From assembly GCF_030317105.1 (NCBI RefSeq), contig NZ_JASZYG010000022.1, forward strand, positions 1 through 64,000: a stretch of DNA of 64,000 nucleotides, written 5' to 3'. The translations under genes and the position numbers were made by a program. The notes under the pieces are model-generated. The model saw nothing but the letters and a program-made list of their open reading frames with translations. It searched no databases and was not told the origin of the DNA. The stretch comes from Variovorax brevis (GTDB lineage Bacteria > Pseudomonadota > Gammaproteobacteria > Burkholderiales > Burkholderiaceae_C). Positions 63,794-64,000 of this stretch are shown here, piece after piece. Numbering within the stretch: the stretch's first letter is position 1; each line of letters opens with the position of its first letter.

Positions 63794-64000
63794 GGGTCCG
63801 TCTGGGTCCCAATGCACGGCTCGGCATGGAACGCATCATCATGATCAAAGGTCGACGCGCCCGCGATGCCCACGGGTCACTGCACAGAAGTGACCGTCTC
63901 AAGAGATTGGGCGCGCCGGTAACCGGGGTTTGCCAGTGCGCTTCGCGCGCATGCAGCATGAGGTGCAGGGTGTCCACGCCCTGGCACGGATAGAAGTTCG
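63794..64000 (+). other. 3' non-coding part of the IS110-family element and window end
   Basis: Non-coding DNA after the transposase stop. Only about 70 bases separate the older copy from the transposase start, but at least 200 follow it, so a long non-coding end, where many IS110-group elements carry their guide RNA, would be on this side. No open frame with conserved residues was found. Confidence 0.4.

Overview
The window looks like chromosomal DNA of a GC-rich betaproteobacterium of the order Burkholderiales, probably Comamonadaceae and Variovorax-like. This rests on the base composition, the several Bug/TctC-type solute receptors, and the mix of adenylate-forming ligases, FCD-type GntR regulators and AraC regulators. 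It is inference from gene content; there is no rRNA or marker gene here. No tRNA, rRNA or CRISPR array was seen.

Layout. 1-13 kb is accessory DNA: a hybrid sensor kinase with an AhpD-like partner, a SixA-type phosphatase, a CI/LexA-like self-cleaving repressor between two related small genes, several small unknown genes, an orphan GntR regulator and many decayed genes (enoyl-CoA hydratase, autotransporter, isochorismatase, membrane protein, amylase, IS110). 13.6-34.6 kb is the centrepiece: two long divergent operons meeting at 23.36-23.52 kb. Leftward they encode a biotin carrier protein, biotin carboxylase, two HMGL-type (pyruvate-carboxylase-like) carboxyltransferase homologues, a DUF35 protein, a CoA ligase, a thiolase-like protein and an enoyl-CoA hydratase. 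Rightward they encode a second biotin carrier, a GntR regulator, a second CoA ligase, two acyl-CoA-carboxylase-type carboxyltransferases, a Bug receptor, an MFS carrier, a YeiH-type carrier, a beta-carbonic anhydrase and an ABC-type binding protein. A TTGT-CA-ACAA palindrome overlaps the predicted promoters in the middle. The set resembles the parts list of a biotin-dependent transcarboxylase or carboxylase attached to an acyl-CoA pathway of unknown substrate.

34.7-43 kb holds an acyl-CoA dehydrogenase/quinone reductase pair, a GlxA-type regulator, LysR/TauD/Bug remnants, a small heat-shock locus and a heavily frameshifted PHA synthase. 42.2-55.5 kb is a second catabolic unit: MaoC hydratase, CoA ligase, DUF1289, YeiH, MFS, Bug receptor, a beta-keto acid cleavage enzyme (DUF849), a carboxymuconolactone-decarboxylase-like protein and an AraC regulator. 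Four copies of a tandem direct repeat (TTGACCTG-like boxes 20-21 bp apart) lie before the regulator gene and three of the leftward transcription units, so they look like one regulon. The Bug-MFS-YeiH transport module of this unit is an inverted paralogous copy of the one in the carboxylase operon.

55.5-64 kb is again accessory: integrase and IS1182-like remnants, a truncated LysR gene, a patatin-like lipoprotein, an SphA/MetA-like outer-membrane protein, a truncated third YeiH, a broken CoA ligase, and an intact IS110-family transposase next to a decayed copy of itself. The density of frameshifted genes is high; either this is a decaying accessory region or some indels are sequence errors.
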